Shown: positions 21,725 through 33,300 of the stretch, in pieces
Layout of the letters: each line of letters begins with the position of its first letter
How positions within the stretch are numbered: the stretch's first letter is position 1
Assembly (NCBI GenBank): GCA_016802295.1
Contig: JAESIW010000062.1
Span: 132,994-196,993 of the forward strand
Length of the DNA: 64,000 nt
Reading direction: 5' to 3'
Source of the DNA: Brachionus rotundiformis
Taxonomy: Eukaryota; Rotifera; Eurotatoria; Ploima; Brachionidae
The notes under the pieces: model-generated
What the model saw: the letters and a program-made list of their open reading frames with translations, nothing else
What the model was told of the DNA's origin: nothing
Database searches by the model: none
Position numbers and translations under genes: made by a program

Positions 21725-22210
21725 CCGTAAACTCTTGTTTACTACCTAATGGGTTCAAATAAAAAGGTGGGGGGTTGTAATTTATAAAGTAAATTTCTAG
21801 TATAGGTATTTTAAGATTGAAAAAATTCGAAACCCGGGGTAAAATAAAAATTATTTAATAATTTAAATGGGCTTATAATGAAAAATTCAAATTTTTTGAA
21901 AAAAAATTCGATTCTTTACAGAAAAAATAGAAAAAAGTACTAAAATAATAGTTTAATTTTTGATGAGCTACTCATCTTCATCTTCATAGTCATCATCATC
22001 ATCATCAACATTATCATCATCGTCATCACCTAAATCGATGATGAAATTCAGCTATACTTCATATAAGTATTTCAAAGTTTTCTAAATTAAAATCCCGGGG
22101 TTATAATGAAACTTTTTTTGAAAAACCAAGGGCTTCTAGTATTTATTATGGTGATGGGGCAATAGCTTAAACCATACTTGTAACCCGAGGTAGTAAACAG
22201 GATTTTACGG
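21725..22210. mobile_element. TA-flanked non-autonomous DNA element, 486 bp
   Basis: Left end CCGTAAACTCTTGTTTACTA, right end (reverse complement) CCGTAAAATCCTGTTTACTA; TA on both sides (21,723-21,724; 22,211-22,212). Further inside is a second inverted motif (AAACCCGGGGTAAA / TTATAACCCCGGGA). The minus strand has a short acidic tail (GDDDDDNVDDDDDDYEDEDE then a stop, about 22,030-21,965), suggesting derivation from an element whose transposase ended in an acidic run. Confidence 0.7.
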
Positions 22211-22269
22211 TATTTTCAATTGATATTTAATTTTTAAAATTAAGTAGAAATTATATTTTAAATTTGATA

Positions 22270-23356
22270 ATGAAATCAAATCAAAGAAACAAAATTTTTT
22301 TAATATTAACTTTTTTAACTGTTATTTTCTTATTATTCTATTTATTTTTTGCACCATCGGTCAATTTTTCGAAAAGTCTGTATCTTTTGAAAAATTATCA
22401 AAATCAAAATTCAATTTCCAATTGTCAACAATATATTTTTCAAAATAATAGAAAAATAGCAAAAATCCTAACAAATGGCACAATAACATGTGATTTAGGC
22501 AAATCTCTATCTCGTGGTAATAATCAATCAGTTATTGCCTATAGTTTGTATGGAACAAATCAAGTATATTTTAGGCTATTGGAGACCATTTTGATACAAG
22601 CCAAAGAGTTTTATAAAAATTATACCATTCGAATTTATCATGACTCTTCATTGAATTCTAGTCTAATTAATAAATTAGAGTATTCTTACAGCAATGTAGA
22701 TTTTTGTAATGTAGAATACGTGCCAATGATCAATTCAGGTATTAATAAAGGCAAAAACATAAACCTAAGCTACATTCCTCCTCAATCTTGGAGATTTATT
22801 GCTCTTGGAGATGACTTGATCAATACAGCCTTGTGGAGGGACATTGATTCTCTGTTTATTCAAAGAGAAATAGACTCTGTAAATGAATGGCTTTGGTCAA
22901 ATAAATTCGGTCATATTATGAGAGGTCATATTTAAATAAAAGATAAACTCAGCAAGAATAAAACTTTATCTTTCAGATAATCCACATCATGGTACATTAA
23001 TACTTGCAGGAATGTGGGGTCTCAAATTGAGTCAAAATCGCTCTTTGGCAAATCAATTTTTTGCCAAATTGCAAGACAAGACAATGGCACCCAATTTTTT
23101 AAAAAGTGGAGTTGCCAGAAAATGGCTTGACCAGCAGTATTTAGCTGTTCATGTGTACAAATACATCAAAAACATTTCAGTAATTCATGATAGTTATTTA
23201 TGCAAAATATACCATGACTCGACTCCGTTTCCAAGCAAGAGAAAAGGAAATTGCTTTGTGGCCACACAAACATCAAATTGTAGTGCGATTAAAATGCTGC
23301 CTCCATGTCCAAAAGAATGTAGGCCACACAATCATCAAGACTGGGATCGATGTTAA
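22270..23356 (+). CDS. Type II membrane protein, putative glycosyltransferase-like enzyme, copy A (344 aa)
   Basis: Two exons, 22270-22924 and 22977-23356, with a 52-nt GT-AG intron; phase is conserved and the same intron is in copy B. Residues 1-7 are short and basic, 8-28 a transmembrane anchor, so the rest should face the Golgi or ER lumen. Several N-glycosylation sites lie in the stem. Around residues 189-235 there is a dense motif cluster, WRDIDSLF, then QREIDSVNEWL, then HIMRDNPHHG and AGMWG. I associate this pattern with putative glycosyltransferases; DID could be the metal-binding DxD. The C-terminus is Cys-rich (about 5 Cys in 60 residues). ATG 22270 was chosen because it aligns with the ATG of copy B. 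Upstream similarity to copy B reaches only about 30 bp, and the gene starts 58 bp after a transposon end. Confidence 0.8.
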
Positions 23357-24106
23357 TGGATCTAAATTACGCCAACTAGTTTGATTAAAACAAATTAATC
23401 TGCGAAGCTTTTTATCAAATTAAAATTCTTAGTTTTCATACTTTTCTAATAATTCAAAATTTCATTTGATAGTTATTTTTACATGGGTTATTAAAATTTC
23501 CACAGTATTTAAAAAATTTATATTGTACTTAAATTCTTAAATTAGGACTTTTTTAATTAAAAAGTTTGTTAAAATAAGATAAGCTTATTTAGGATTGCTG
23601 TGTATTTTTTAAAAGATAAATAAAATATTCTTTTAAAAATTAAATAGTTGAGAATTAGATTATTTCTAACATCCAGATTACATTTAATCAATTTTAATAA
23701 ATATTTTTGAAAATAGCTTTTAATTGATATCTCCCTCAAATACCACTACTGCAACTACTTTACTTGTATCACTGGAATTACCAAAATCAGTACCAAGTCT
23801 TTTTCATAATAAATTGAATATTTTTAAAAAATTTGGTATGAATTATTTTGTTATTACTTAATCTACTGAGTCAAAGCAGCAGCATCCCATGTCCTGAGTT
23901 TTGAAAATTTTATTCTAAATAAATTAATAATAAACTTTTTTGAGTCAATATTTAATCCAAAAATAATTTTAAAATCGTTTATTTTTTAAAGACAATAAAT
24001 TGATAGAAAATTATTTTTTTTAATTTTCTAGATCTTTTTAATATTTTCAGTTGATTTTAAATCAACTCTAAATTTTACATTAATTATATCGAAATAAAAA
24101 AAAACA
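23357..24106. other. AT-rich spacer
   Basis: Contains the 3' flank of copy A up to about 23,480 (shared with the fragment at 20.5 kb). Nothing else recognised. Confidence 0.5.
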
Positions 24107-24451
24107 TTACAGACCACCAGAATCTCCACCACCACCACCTGAATCTCCACCACCACCTGAATCACCACCACCACCTGAATCACCACCACCACCTGAATCA
24201 CCACCACCACCTGAATCACCACCATTACCTAAATCACCACCTCCACCAAAAAAACTTCCACCACCGAAACTTGTTGAGCCAATTCCAGAAGACCTTGATA
24301 AAATAGGACTTGAAGAATACGTATTTGTTGATCCTAGATGGAAAAAAGGAATTCGTTTATGATAAAAATAAGGATATTGATTGAAGTAAGGATATCCATT
24401 ACATTCAGTAAAATATCCATAATCGCAACAGTCAGAATAGCTACATCCCAT
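24107..24451 (-). CDS. Small MGC-start protein with GGGGDS tandem repeats
   Basis: 114-residue single-exon protein and paralogue of the gene at 5,395-5,676. Starts MGCSYSDCCDYG (possible myristoyl/palmitoyl anchor), followed by a Tyr/Phe/Pro-rich segment (residues 12-45), a Ser-rich linker, and from about residue 72 tandem GGGGDS units to GGL at the C-terminus. Cys-Cys at 8-9 matches the other copy. The repeat tract is encoded by near-identical 18-bp units, so its length is probably variable in the population. Function unknown. Confidence 0.68.
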   Translation of the reverse strand: MGCSYSDCCDYGYFTECNGYPYFNQYPYFYHKRIPFFHLGSTNTYSSSPILSRSSGIGSTSFGGGSFFGGGGDLGNGGDSGGGGDSGGGGDSGGGGDSGGGGDSGGGGGDSGGL

Positions 24452-24570
24452 GGTTACAAAATTTTAAAAATTTAATGCTTTTTCAGACTTATTTATATAA
24501 ACAAAGATTTTTTTATTTAATTAAAAAATATGAAATTATTTAATATCGTTAGTCATTGTATGTTTTTTTT
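24452..24570 (-). promoter_or_regulatory. Promoter of the second MGC Gly-rich gene
   Basis: On the minus strand, TATATAAATA lies about 40-50 nt upstream of the ATG and ATGACTAA plus AAATAATTTCATA about 80-110 nt upstream. Order and spacing match the 5.7-kb promoter. Confidence 0.5.
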
Positions 24571-25265
24571 TAAATTAATATTTTTTCAAAAACATTAAGA
24601 TATAAGAAAAATTTAACAAAATCTTATGATAAATTGAATTAATTTCATAGTTTCTAGCATTCGAAAAATTAAAAATTGTCTATTTAACTGAAGTAATTAA
24701 AAATAAGAGTGAATTCAAGGATCATTAATTAATTAATTATGAAAAATCATAAGCATCAAATTAGAGAGGCTTTCAATTGGTTTCAAGTGACTAGTAATTT
24801 AAATATTTTTGATTTTATTTAACAAATTTTTAAATAAAAACAACAAAAATTTATTTTTGTTTTTTTTTTAATGGACTAATTAAATGCAATGACTTCTAGT
24901 GCGTATGATAAGAAAGAAAGTAATTACAGATAACTAGAAGGCTACGTTTGACTTATAATAAAAGTTCTCACAAAAAAAATTTATGACAGCTTTTATTTTT
25001 TAAAGTCTTATATTTTGAGTAGTAGAAAAAATATTTTTTAATAGAATTTTTATATTCGTAAAGTAACAAAAAAAAATTAGAAATATTATTTGTAAATATA
25101 GAAAAATACCTGTGAAAAAAGAAAAATAAAATATTAGTTTTTCTAGGCATTCTGCGTTTTTGTTTATCGGCTTGCCCGTTTTGATTTTCTGTTGGTCAAT
25201 TATTGCACCCAATGCTCAATATTTGGTTCAATGTTGGTTTGTATTGGCTTGAAAGCGTTCATATT

Positions 25266-25367
25266 TCAAAGAGAAGTTGAATTTCTCAGAGCCGGGAGAG
25301 TTTCTTTTCGACGGCCTCTTTTTGAATTTTTCTCAATGTTAAGATCTAGAGTTGAAAATTCTAATAA
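25266..25367 (-). pseudogene. Probable MULE-type transposase C-terminal tail
   Basis: Minus-strand reading LDLNIEKNSKRGRRKETLPA then LRNSTSL and stop. The KRGR-K-xLPAL tail resembles the C-terminus of MULE/FLYWCH transposon proteins. Nothing of the catalytic domain is attached. Low confidence because the fragment is short. Confidence 0.4.
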
Positions 25368-25889
25368 ATCTAATTTCATATCCAATACCAATCATATGGT
25401 TGCATATAAGATTTTCTTCTAATATTTACAACTACACTCCCAAATCTCAAAACACATGCCTTGAATTGTAACTGAAAATAATTGAAACGGTTGAATTTTA
25501 AAAACACGTTTTGAACATTTCTTTTGTTGCTTGCTGATCATTCTTTGACACTGTGATCATTTAAAATGTTAGTTCACTTTGAGTAAATTTTACTATTCTT
25601 TTTCTTAAGCGCGCCCATTCAAAGACCCGAGTCTTAACATGTTCAGAGATAATAAATTGAGGACTAATTTTTAAAACTATTTAATTTTCTTTTTACTAAG
25701 ATATAAAGAACATTTTTTAGAATTCAATAAATATTTGAATTTAAATGTTATTTTAATTGAGTAAAAAACTTGAATAGAGATAAGATGATGGAAATAAGAC
25801 ATATTTTATTTTTGAATAAAAATTTTCAAACATAGCCTTATTAGAAAAATTAAAATAAATTTTAAAATCTTAAAATTGATTTCAATATA

Positions 25890-26669
25890 ATGAGAAGGAT
25901 TATATTTTTTGTCTGTCTTTTTAAAATTTTTTCATCAGCACCATTTATTGATGATGATTTTGATCCAAAATATGGACAGCTATTCGAGGGCGACATAGCT
26001 GGTATCGATAAAGGTATTGCTCAAATACCAACTAACAATTATGCCAAATGGCCGAATGGAATTGTTCCATACATGATTGATCCTTTGACCTACAATCAAA
26101 CAGAGATTGAGGTAATTTTAGCAGGCATGAAAATAATTGAAGACCAGACGCGAACAAATGGAAAAAATTGCATTACATTCGTGCCAAGAACAAGTGAGAG
26201 AACTTTTTTGAGAATTTTTAATGGACAAGGATGCTGGTCTTACGTTGGTCAGCAGCAAAAGGTTGGTGCTCAACAGCTTTCTCTTCAAAAACCATCAGCA
26301 ACTGTGCGTGGTTCATGTATTTATAAAAGTACTGTTGCCCATGAGCTTATTCATGCTTTGGGCTTTTGGCATGAACAAAGCAGACCAGATCGTGACAATT
26401 ATGTGAAAATAAATTGGGAAAATATTGCTGTTGACAATCAGCACAATTTTGATAAGTATGGTACAGAATTTACCGATGACCTGGGCTTTCCTTACGATTA
26501 CCACTCAATAATGCATTATGATTCGCATGCTTTTTCTATTAATGGTAAGCCTACCATTGAAGTCTTACAAAGTGGAGTCGAGCTCATTTCTGTGCAAGAT
26601 GACCTCAAAAGAGACTCAATCAGTGAAATAGATGCTGGCGAACTTAAAAAATACTATGGCTGTATTTGA
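25890..26669 (+). CDS. Astacin-family zinc metalloprotease (M12A), 259 aa, single exon
   Basis: Secreted endopeptidase. Residues 1-17 are a signal peptide (MRRIIFFVCLFKIFSSA). The short propeptide holds FEGD (32-35), the aspartate switch that keeps astacins latent. The catalytic domain starts about residue 51. The zinc signature HELIHALGFWHEQSRPDR is at 151-168, with Glu152 catalytic and His151, 155 and 161 as ligands. The Met-turn SIMHY is at 206-210, with Tyr210 as the usual fifth ligand. Four Cys (94, 115, 143, 258) fit the two conserved disulfides. The protein ends at the end of the catalytic domain, with no EGF, CUB or ShK. Unlike most genes here it has no intron. All key residues are present, so it should be active. 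Confidence 0.95.
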   Translation: MRRIIFFVCLFKIFSSAPFIDDDFDPKYGQLFEGDIAGIDKGIAQIPTNNYAKWPNGIVPYMIDPLTYNQTEIEVILAGMKIIEDQTRTNGKNCITFVPRTSERTFLRIFNGQGCWSYVGQQQKVGAQQLSLQKPSATVRGSCIYKSTVAHELIHALGFWHEQSRPDRDNYVKINWENIAVDNQHNFDKYGTEFTDDLGFPYDYHSIMHYDSHAFSINGKPTIEVLQSGVELISVQDDLKRDSISEIDAGELKKYYGCI

Positions 26670-27985
26670 ATTAAATTTTTGATAATAAAAATTAATTACA
26701 ACATCTAATAAACTTTATTATTATTTTTAATATTAAAATTTTGGTGATGTTATTGGTCACGATTATGTGGTTCCATATGTGAACTCGTTTTCATGCTGAA
26801 TCTTATGAAGATATATCGGATCTTCCAACTGAATCCACTCTCTGGTGCTTTCAAGTCAAGTCAAAATTTGCCACCTTTTACACTCATATTTCAATTAAAC
26901 TCTGATTCTAATTAGCTTAATTAGTTTTATTTAATTTTCAAATATGTTGGGTGGTCCACACCGATAATAAACTCAAACTTTAATTAAAGAACTTGATACC
27001 AAAGAATATTAATAAATTTAATTACATATTGTTTAGCATTCTGGAAATTAAAAACTGTAAAGAGTAATTTATTAAATTCATCATATAGTCATTTATATTA
27101 TTTTATCTTTTTAATATTTTATTTTAAATTTTGATCTTGAAACTTTTTACCTATAAGTATGAATGTGTTAGAGAAGGTACAAGAACGGGCAAAGATCCCT
27201 GTGTAGCTTAGAAGTATGTCGTATAAGTTTTAAAAAAACTTATATATTGTGGTATCTTTCTTGAAAAATTGTGTACAAGATTTTAGTGGACTTTTTTTTA
27301 AATTGAAATTGCATAATTGTTTCTCATTAAGTTTCGTTTTAAAAATATATAAAATTTGAAAATAGGAAAAAAATTATTTCTTTAAACTTTTCCAAAATAA
27401 TTATTTGATACCAATTTATTTATGGAAAAATTCACTAATTAAAAAAAAATATGTAAATATTTATTTGAAAATTTATCTAAAATAATTTTTTAAAAAGTAG
27501 TGAAACATAACTTTTCAATTCAACAATTCCATCAATTTTGATAATTTCAGGGAAAAAACAAACAGAACAACAATGGTTAGAGTATTTAATTCAAAATATA
27601 GGAAAATTTTTAAAAGTAGAGAGGTAGTCATTACTCAAACTGTGATTAAAGATCTTGAAAATAAACTTTCTTGAATTAATTAATTTAATCTCATAATGAA
27701 AATAAGAATTGTTAATTACACCGAAAAAATTAATATCAAGAGTTAATTCAAGAAACTAAAAGTTGTTTAAAAGTTTCCAATTTAAAGAAAACAATCTATT
27801 TGTTAATATATTGAATTTAATTGTTTCCCTTATTGAATTTAAATAATTGACTTTCATTATATTTCCAAAAGCTGATATCTAAATTAGATCTGAAATAAAT
27901 TTAAATCATAAAAATTATCACGTTAATCAAGTATTTTTAATTATTATTTTAGATTTTGAGAAGAAATTACATTTTAAATTTGATA
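26670..27985. other. AT-rich spacer, no gene seen
   Basis: AATAAA-like signals follow the astacin gene near 26,706. No other gene or element recognised. Confidence 0.5.
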
Positions 27986-29072
27986 ATGACGTTAAATCAA
28001 AGAATAAAAATATTTTTAATATTAACATTTTTAACTGTTATTTTCTTATTATTCTATTTATTTTTTGCACCTTCGGTCAATTTTTCCAAAAGTTTGTATC
28101 TTTTGAAAAATTATCAAAATCAAAATTCAATTTCCAATTGTCAACAATATATTTTTCAAAATAATAGAAGAATAGCAAAAATTCTAACAAATCCCACCAT
28201 CACATGTGATTTAGGCAAATCTCTATCTCGTGGTAATAATCAATCAGTTATTGCCTATAGTTTGTATGGAACAAATCAGGTATATTTTAGGCATTTGGAG
28301 ACCATTTTGATACAAGCCAAAGAGTTTTATAAAAATTATACCATTCGAATTTATCATGACTCTTCATTGAATTCTAGTCTAATTAATAAACTAGAGTATT
28401 CTTACAGCAATGTAGATTTTTGTAATGTAGAATACGTGCCAATGATCAATTCAGGTATTAATAAAGGCAAAAACATAAACCTAAGCTACATTCCTCCTCA
28501 ATCTTGGAGATTTATTGCTCTTGGAGATGACTTGATCAATACAGCCTTGTGGAGGGACATTGATTCTCTGTTTATTCAAAGAGAAATAGACTCTGTAAAT
28601 GAATGGCTTTGGTCAAATAAATTCGGTCATATTATGAGAGGTCATATTTAAATAAAAGATAAATTCAGCAAGAATAAAACTTTATCTTTCAGATAATCCA
28701 CATCATGGTACATTAATACTAGCAGGAATGTGGGGTCTCAAATTGAGTCAAAATCGCGCTTTGGCAAATCAATTTTTTGCCAAATTGCTAGACAAGACAA
28801 TGGCACCCAATTTTTTAAAAAGTGGAGTTGCCAGAAAATGGCTTGACCAGCAGTATTTAGCTGTTCATGTATACAAATACATCAAAAACATTTCAGTAAT
28901 TCATGATAGTTATTTATGCAAAATATACAATGACTCGACTCCGTTTCCAAGCAAGAGAAAAGGAAATTGCTTTGTAGCCACACAAACATCAAATTGTAGT
29001 GCGATTAAAATGCTGCCTCCATGTCCAAAGGAATGTAGGCCACACATTCATCAAGACTGGGATAAATGTTAA
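27986..29072 (+). CDS. Type II membrane protein, putative glycosyltransferase-like enzyme, copy B (344 aa)
   Basis: Two exons, 27986-28640 and 28693-29072, with the same intron length and position as copy A. I count about 11 amino-acid differences from copy A in 344 (about 97% identity); the motif block WRDIDSLF to AGMWG is unchanged. Differences cluster at the N-terminus (MTL for MKS) and in the C-terminal exon. Similarity ends about 30 bp upstream of the start and immediately after the stop codon, so the duplication was not a long tandem event. A few nucleotide differences are silent, which suggests a recent duplicate or gene conversion with selection to keep the protein. Function inferred as for copy A. 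Confidence 0.8.
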
Positions 29073-29308
29073 TCAATAAATTTAAAACGCAGAAATGCTC
29101 CTTTTGCAATACTCCGAAAAATTTTTGAAAAAATCTCTGCTTTATCAGATTTTATATTTTTTTTTAATTTATAGCTAAAATTTAATTTATCTTTTCACAC
29201 GAAAATAAATACCCTGAAAGATATTAATTTCATCTTGGCAAAACTATGTTTTTAAAGCATTTTTAAAGCTTTATCTGATATGTGCAAACTTTTAAAAATT
29301 AGTTAAAT

Positions 29309-29712
29309 ATGTCAAAGATTATTGGAACCAAAGTCGAAACTGACATCAAAAGGCTTTCCAAAGAGAATTATAGCAATGTACAAATAAAAATACATAAAAC
29401 TGTTGAAAGAAGACGATCTTGATTTCAGCGTTTCATCAATTTGTCAGGTTTTAAAAAACGGCGAAGAAAGACCATTCAAGCGAAGAAAAGTCCGAAGACC
29501 CCCAACCAAAAAACACTTAGTATGGTCAAGAAGGTGCAAAGTTTAGTGACAAAAAGAAATCCAATGTCCAATCGCGATATTTGAAATAAAACAGGATTAG
29601 GCCTGGCAATAATCAGCAAGGTGATTCATCAGGACTTAGATCTTGAAACAAAAAATAAGACCAAAGTTCACAAACTAAGCCAAGAAAACAAAAAGAACTG
29701 GAAGACCAATTT
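29309..29712 (+). pseudogene. Tc1-like transposase N-terminal relic
   Basis: HTH-type sequence with stops: SKENYSNVQIKIHKTVERRR, then KKSPKTPNQKTLSMVKKVQS, a bipartite HTH, then QDLDLE and KNKTKVHKLSQENKKN. This is the DNA-binding half of Tc1-like transposases. The catalytic half is missing, replaced by a LINE fragment. Confidence 0.65.
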
Positions 29713-29985
29713 CAGTTCTAGGTCTACTTCTTTTTCTGATTTTTATCAATTATTCTCCTTATCTTTTAAGAAAATTTGACATAAAAATGTTTGCTGATGA
29801 CATTAAAAGACTTCTTTCTATCAACTTCTGTAAAAATACAGTTTTTTAAGACGTTTATATTGCCTTATTATGATCATTGCTCGACTCTCTTATCCTATTT
29901 CTTATCCCTTAGTCTTACATGGGGTGAGGCAAAATGTGTTGCGAAGGACAGAATTAAGTGGAAAAAAGATTGCAGTTATTTTTAA
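29713..29985 (+). pseudogene. LINE reverse-transcriptase fragments
   Basis: First piece: SVLGLLLFLIFINYSPYL then KMFADDIKR, the RT block with intact FADD active site. After an internal deletion: FFKTFILPYYDHCSTLLSYF, the downstream thumb motif. A last piece, WGEAKCVAKDRIKWKKD, is the C-terminal block of another LINE type. A mosaic of truncated copies. Confidence 0.75.
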
Positions 29986-30320
29986 CTGATTACTTATTAG
30001 TAGCACATATCAACTCTGTAGACCTTTAATTCACTGTCATGTTCTCACATGTTTTCTTATTATAAAATTGCTTGTAATTCTATAATTTAAATAGATTATT
30101 ATTCACGGCAACGAGAAGTAAATAAAGAATTATTTCCTTTTTATTCAGTTTAATCCCTAATCTAAACACGTTTGTCTAAAAAAGTATTATAATCAAAATT
30201 AATTAAGATTTAAAAAAGCGAATGTGTTTATTTTTATAAAATGAATAATTTAAACAATCAAAATATTGTCTTTAAATTGTGAATATACATTAGATAAAAA
30301 AATGAAAAATTTACAAGAAA
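29986..30320. other. AT-rich spacer downstream of the TTLL4-like gene
   Basis: No gene seen; presumably contains the 3' UTR of the minus-strand gene. Confidence 0.4.
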
Positions 30321-33300
30321 TTAACCAGTGTCTTGTGACCAATAGTTATCAGAACTTTTGGAAGGATTTTCTAGGTGCACTTTTTTCTTGCAATAACTGT
30401 TTAATAAATTGATTGCTTTTTCTCTATTACCTTTGTACTTCAAAACCCATTCACTCAACAACAAATTGTAGTATCTTTTTGTTTCAAAAAGCCTTAGATA
30501 CTTATGAGAATTGAAGCTCGGAAATATTCTCAAAAAGCATCCTTTTCTGTTGTACTCATCTTCACTTTCAATCAAAATTCGAATGTCATCAGGCGTCAAC
30601 TTGTCCACAATGGTCGACAACGCTTTCTTTATTATTTAAAATTAATTAATGCTTATCATTTTTACATCATATTAGTTAAAAATATACTTCATCATTATGT
30701 TTTTGTATGAAGTATTGGTGCTTGCACTTTTCATCATTGGACAAAGATTGTGGCAAAGCTGATCTATTCAATACAAGAAGTTTTGGCACTTTTTTATAGT
30801 TTTTTTTGCCTTCTTGTTTGGCTATTTCCTTTGGGTCGGGAAGCATGTGTCCAGCNNNNNNNNNNNNNNNNNNNNNNNNNNNNNNNNNNNNNNNNNNNNN
30901 NNNNNNNNNNNNNNNNNNNNNNNNNNNNNNNNNNNNNNNNNNNNNNNNNNNNNNNNNNNNNNNNNNNNNNNNNNNNNNNNNNNNNNNNNNNNNNNNNNNN
31001 NNNNNNNNNNNNNNNNNNNNNNNNNNNNNNNNNNNNNNNNNNNNNNNNNNNNNNNNNNNNNNNNNNNNNNNNNNNNNNNNNNNNNNNNNNNNNNNNNNNN
31101 NNNNNNNNNNNNNNNNNNNNNNNNNNNNNNNNNNNNNNNNNNNNNNNNNNNNNNNNNNNNNNNNNNNNNNNNNNNNNNNNNNNNNNNNNNNNNNNNNNNN
31201 NNNNNNNNNNNNNNNNNNNNNNNNNNNNNNNNNNNNNNNNNNNNNNNNNNNNNNNAACGCTTTCTTTATTATTTAAAATTAATTAATGCTTATCATTTTT
31301 ACATCATATTAGTTAAAAATATACTTCATCATTGTGTTTTTGTATGAAGTATTGGTGCTTGCACTTTTCATCATTGGACAAAGATTGTGGCAAAGCTGAT
31401 CGGTTCAATACAAGAAGTTTTGGCACTTTTTTATAGTTTTTTTTGCCTTCTTGTTTGGCTATTTCCTTTGGGTCGGGAAGCATGTGTCCAGCCAAATTGA
31501 ATAGATCGGCTATCATTTGGCCTTTAACACTCACGTCCAATGGTGAACTCGAATGCAAACTGGGACTAATGTTCACTTCAACAATCCAAGGCTTCAAATT
31601 CTCATCCAGTATAACATCAAATCCAAAAAGTTCATGAGTGGAGTACTTGCGCTTAAGATGGGTCTTTACCAGTATATTGACATGAGGGTCGCCACTAAAT
31701 TTTTACATTAGATAATTTTTAAAATGTATCTTTTATTTTTTTTTTACCAAATAATAGTTTTTATGACCAGATCTTTGATATTTTCCCAAATTCTGTCCGT
31801 GTTGATGCCCTTTTTTTGCAAATAAATCCAAAGAGCCTTTAGACTCCACTTGTGACCAACACAGGCATTCTCATCATCATTCGATTTGTACTCTTTGTTG
31901 GTTTTGTTAATACTGTAGTTGGTCAGGTGCATAAATTTATCACTTATTGTCTTGGATGAGTTCGAGTATCTATCAATTAGATAAAAAAGAAAATCTCAAA
32001 TTAAACTTTAGCCAAGAAAAAGCTACTTTCGCGAAGCGAATCGAGTCAGGCCATCATTGAACAGATAAATCCTAAGAGGATCATATGATGTGACATAAAC
32101 ATAAATTCGAAGATCGAATTTCAAGCCATCTATTAAATACGGATTAGACAAATACTTTTGTACAACACAGGCTCTCTTTTTTGGTATTTGTTCTATCTTG
32201 TTTACCACTCGAATTCCTTGGCCGCGCGCACTTGCTGGCTAAAAGGACAACAATTATAGTTTTTAAATGTACAATTAATTGTTTAAATTTGAGCTTATTT
32301 TTCAATTAATTACTAATTTCTTAAATTTAATATGAAAACTCTATATTTATCTTTAAAGTTTTTAACTCTATTTTTTATTTATTTATCTGTACCGAGCTAA
32401 GGCTCCTAAAATTTATTTAAAAAACATATTTTGAACGAAAGATTTATGAAACTTAAAAATACCAACACTTTCGTTCAAAGACCGCTAATAAGTGATGTCC
32501 ACAAATTAATTAAAATTTATCATAATATAATAGGTTTCGTAATAAAAATAATAAAAATAAGACAATTTTTATTTAATTTCAAATGTCATATAATGATAAC
32601 TAATCAATGATTTTTATCACTTTTTTTTTAATAATTAAAAAATGATCAAAAATAATACACTCATCGCAGAAATTTATTTTTTATTGATCAGCTTCAGATC
32701 AAATTGATTAGTTAATTAGTTAATTAATTTAATATTAATGTCCAAAATTGAATAATTTATAATAGCTTTAAATCTAATTTTAAATTATCCCTATTTCATT
32801 TCATGACTATTTTTAACTTTTGTTTCTCTCATGTGTCTCATCGTTCTTAGTGTTTTGTTTAACGTTATAATTTAAGTTTCTCCATGTCCTTTTTGTTATT
32901 CTATTTTATTTTTATCCTTCCATTTTAACTTAGAACTTAAATTTTTATTTCTTTTTTGAAACTTTATCTGAAGGAGCAATAGCTCGATCAGAATAACAAA
33001 TAAAAAAAACCCAAATGTATTTATTTTAAAAAACTTATTTTATGCCATAATGGAAAACGAGACTGAATCTCATGAAAGGGTCATGCAGTTACCGTCTTCG
33101 TTTAATAAATTTTAAAGAAATCGCCGAATGTTCCAATAGAGAGAAAAAGAAAAGAAAAACTTATCATAATAATAATAATAAGGGTCCTATTTCTTTGAAG
33201 TCAAAGTTGGGGACGAGATTGCATCGCGCCATACGGTCCTTTCTTTGCCCATCGGTTGTCTGAATACCTTCTTACGTGCCCAGCCCAACATAACCTGTAT

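Noticed and set aside
22264..22269. Upstream TTG starts for the membrane-enzyme copies (22,264 and 27,956)
   Set aside because: ATG at 22,270 and 27,986 are aligned between copies and are normal eukaryotic starts.
30750..31347. Long open frames across the N gap
   Set aside because: They are open only because N codons contain no stops; the real coding sequence is the minus-strand TTLL4-like gene.
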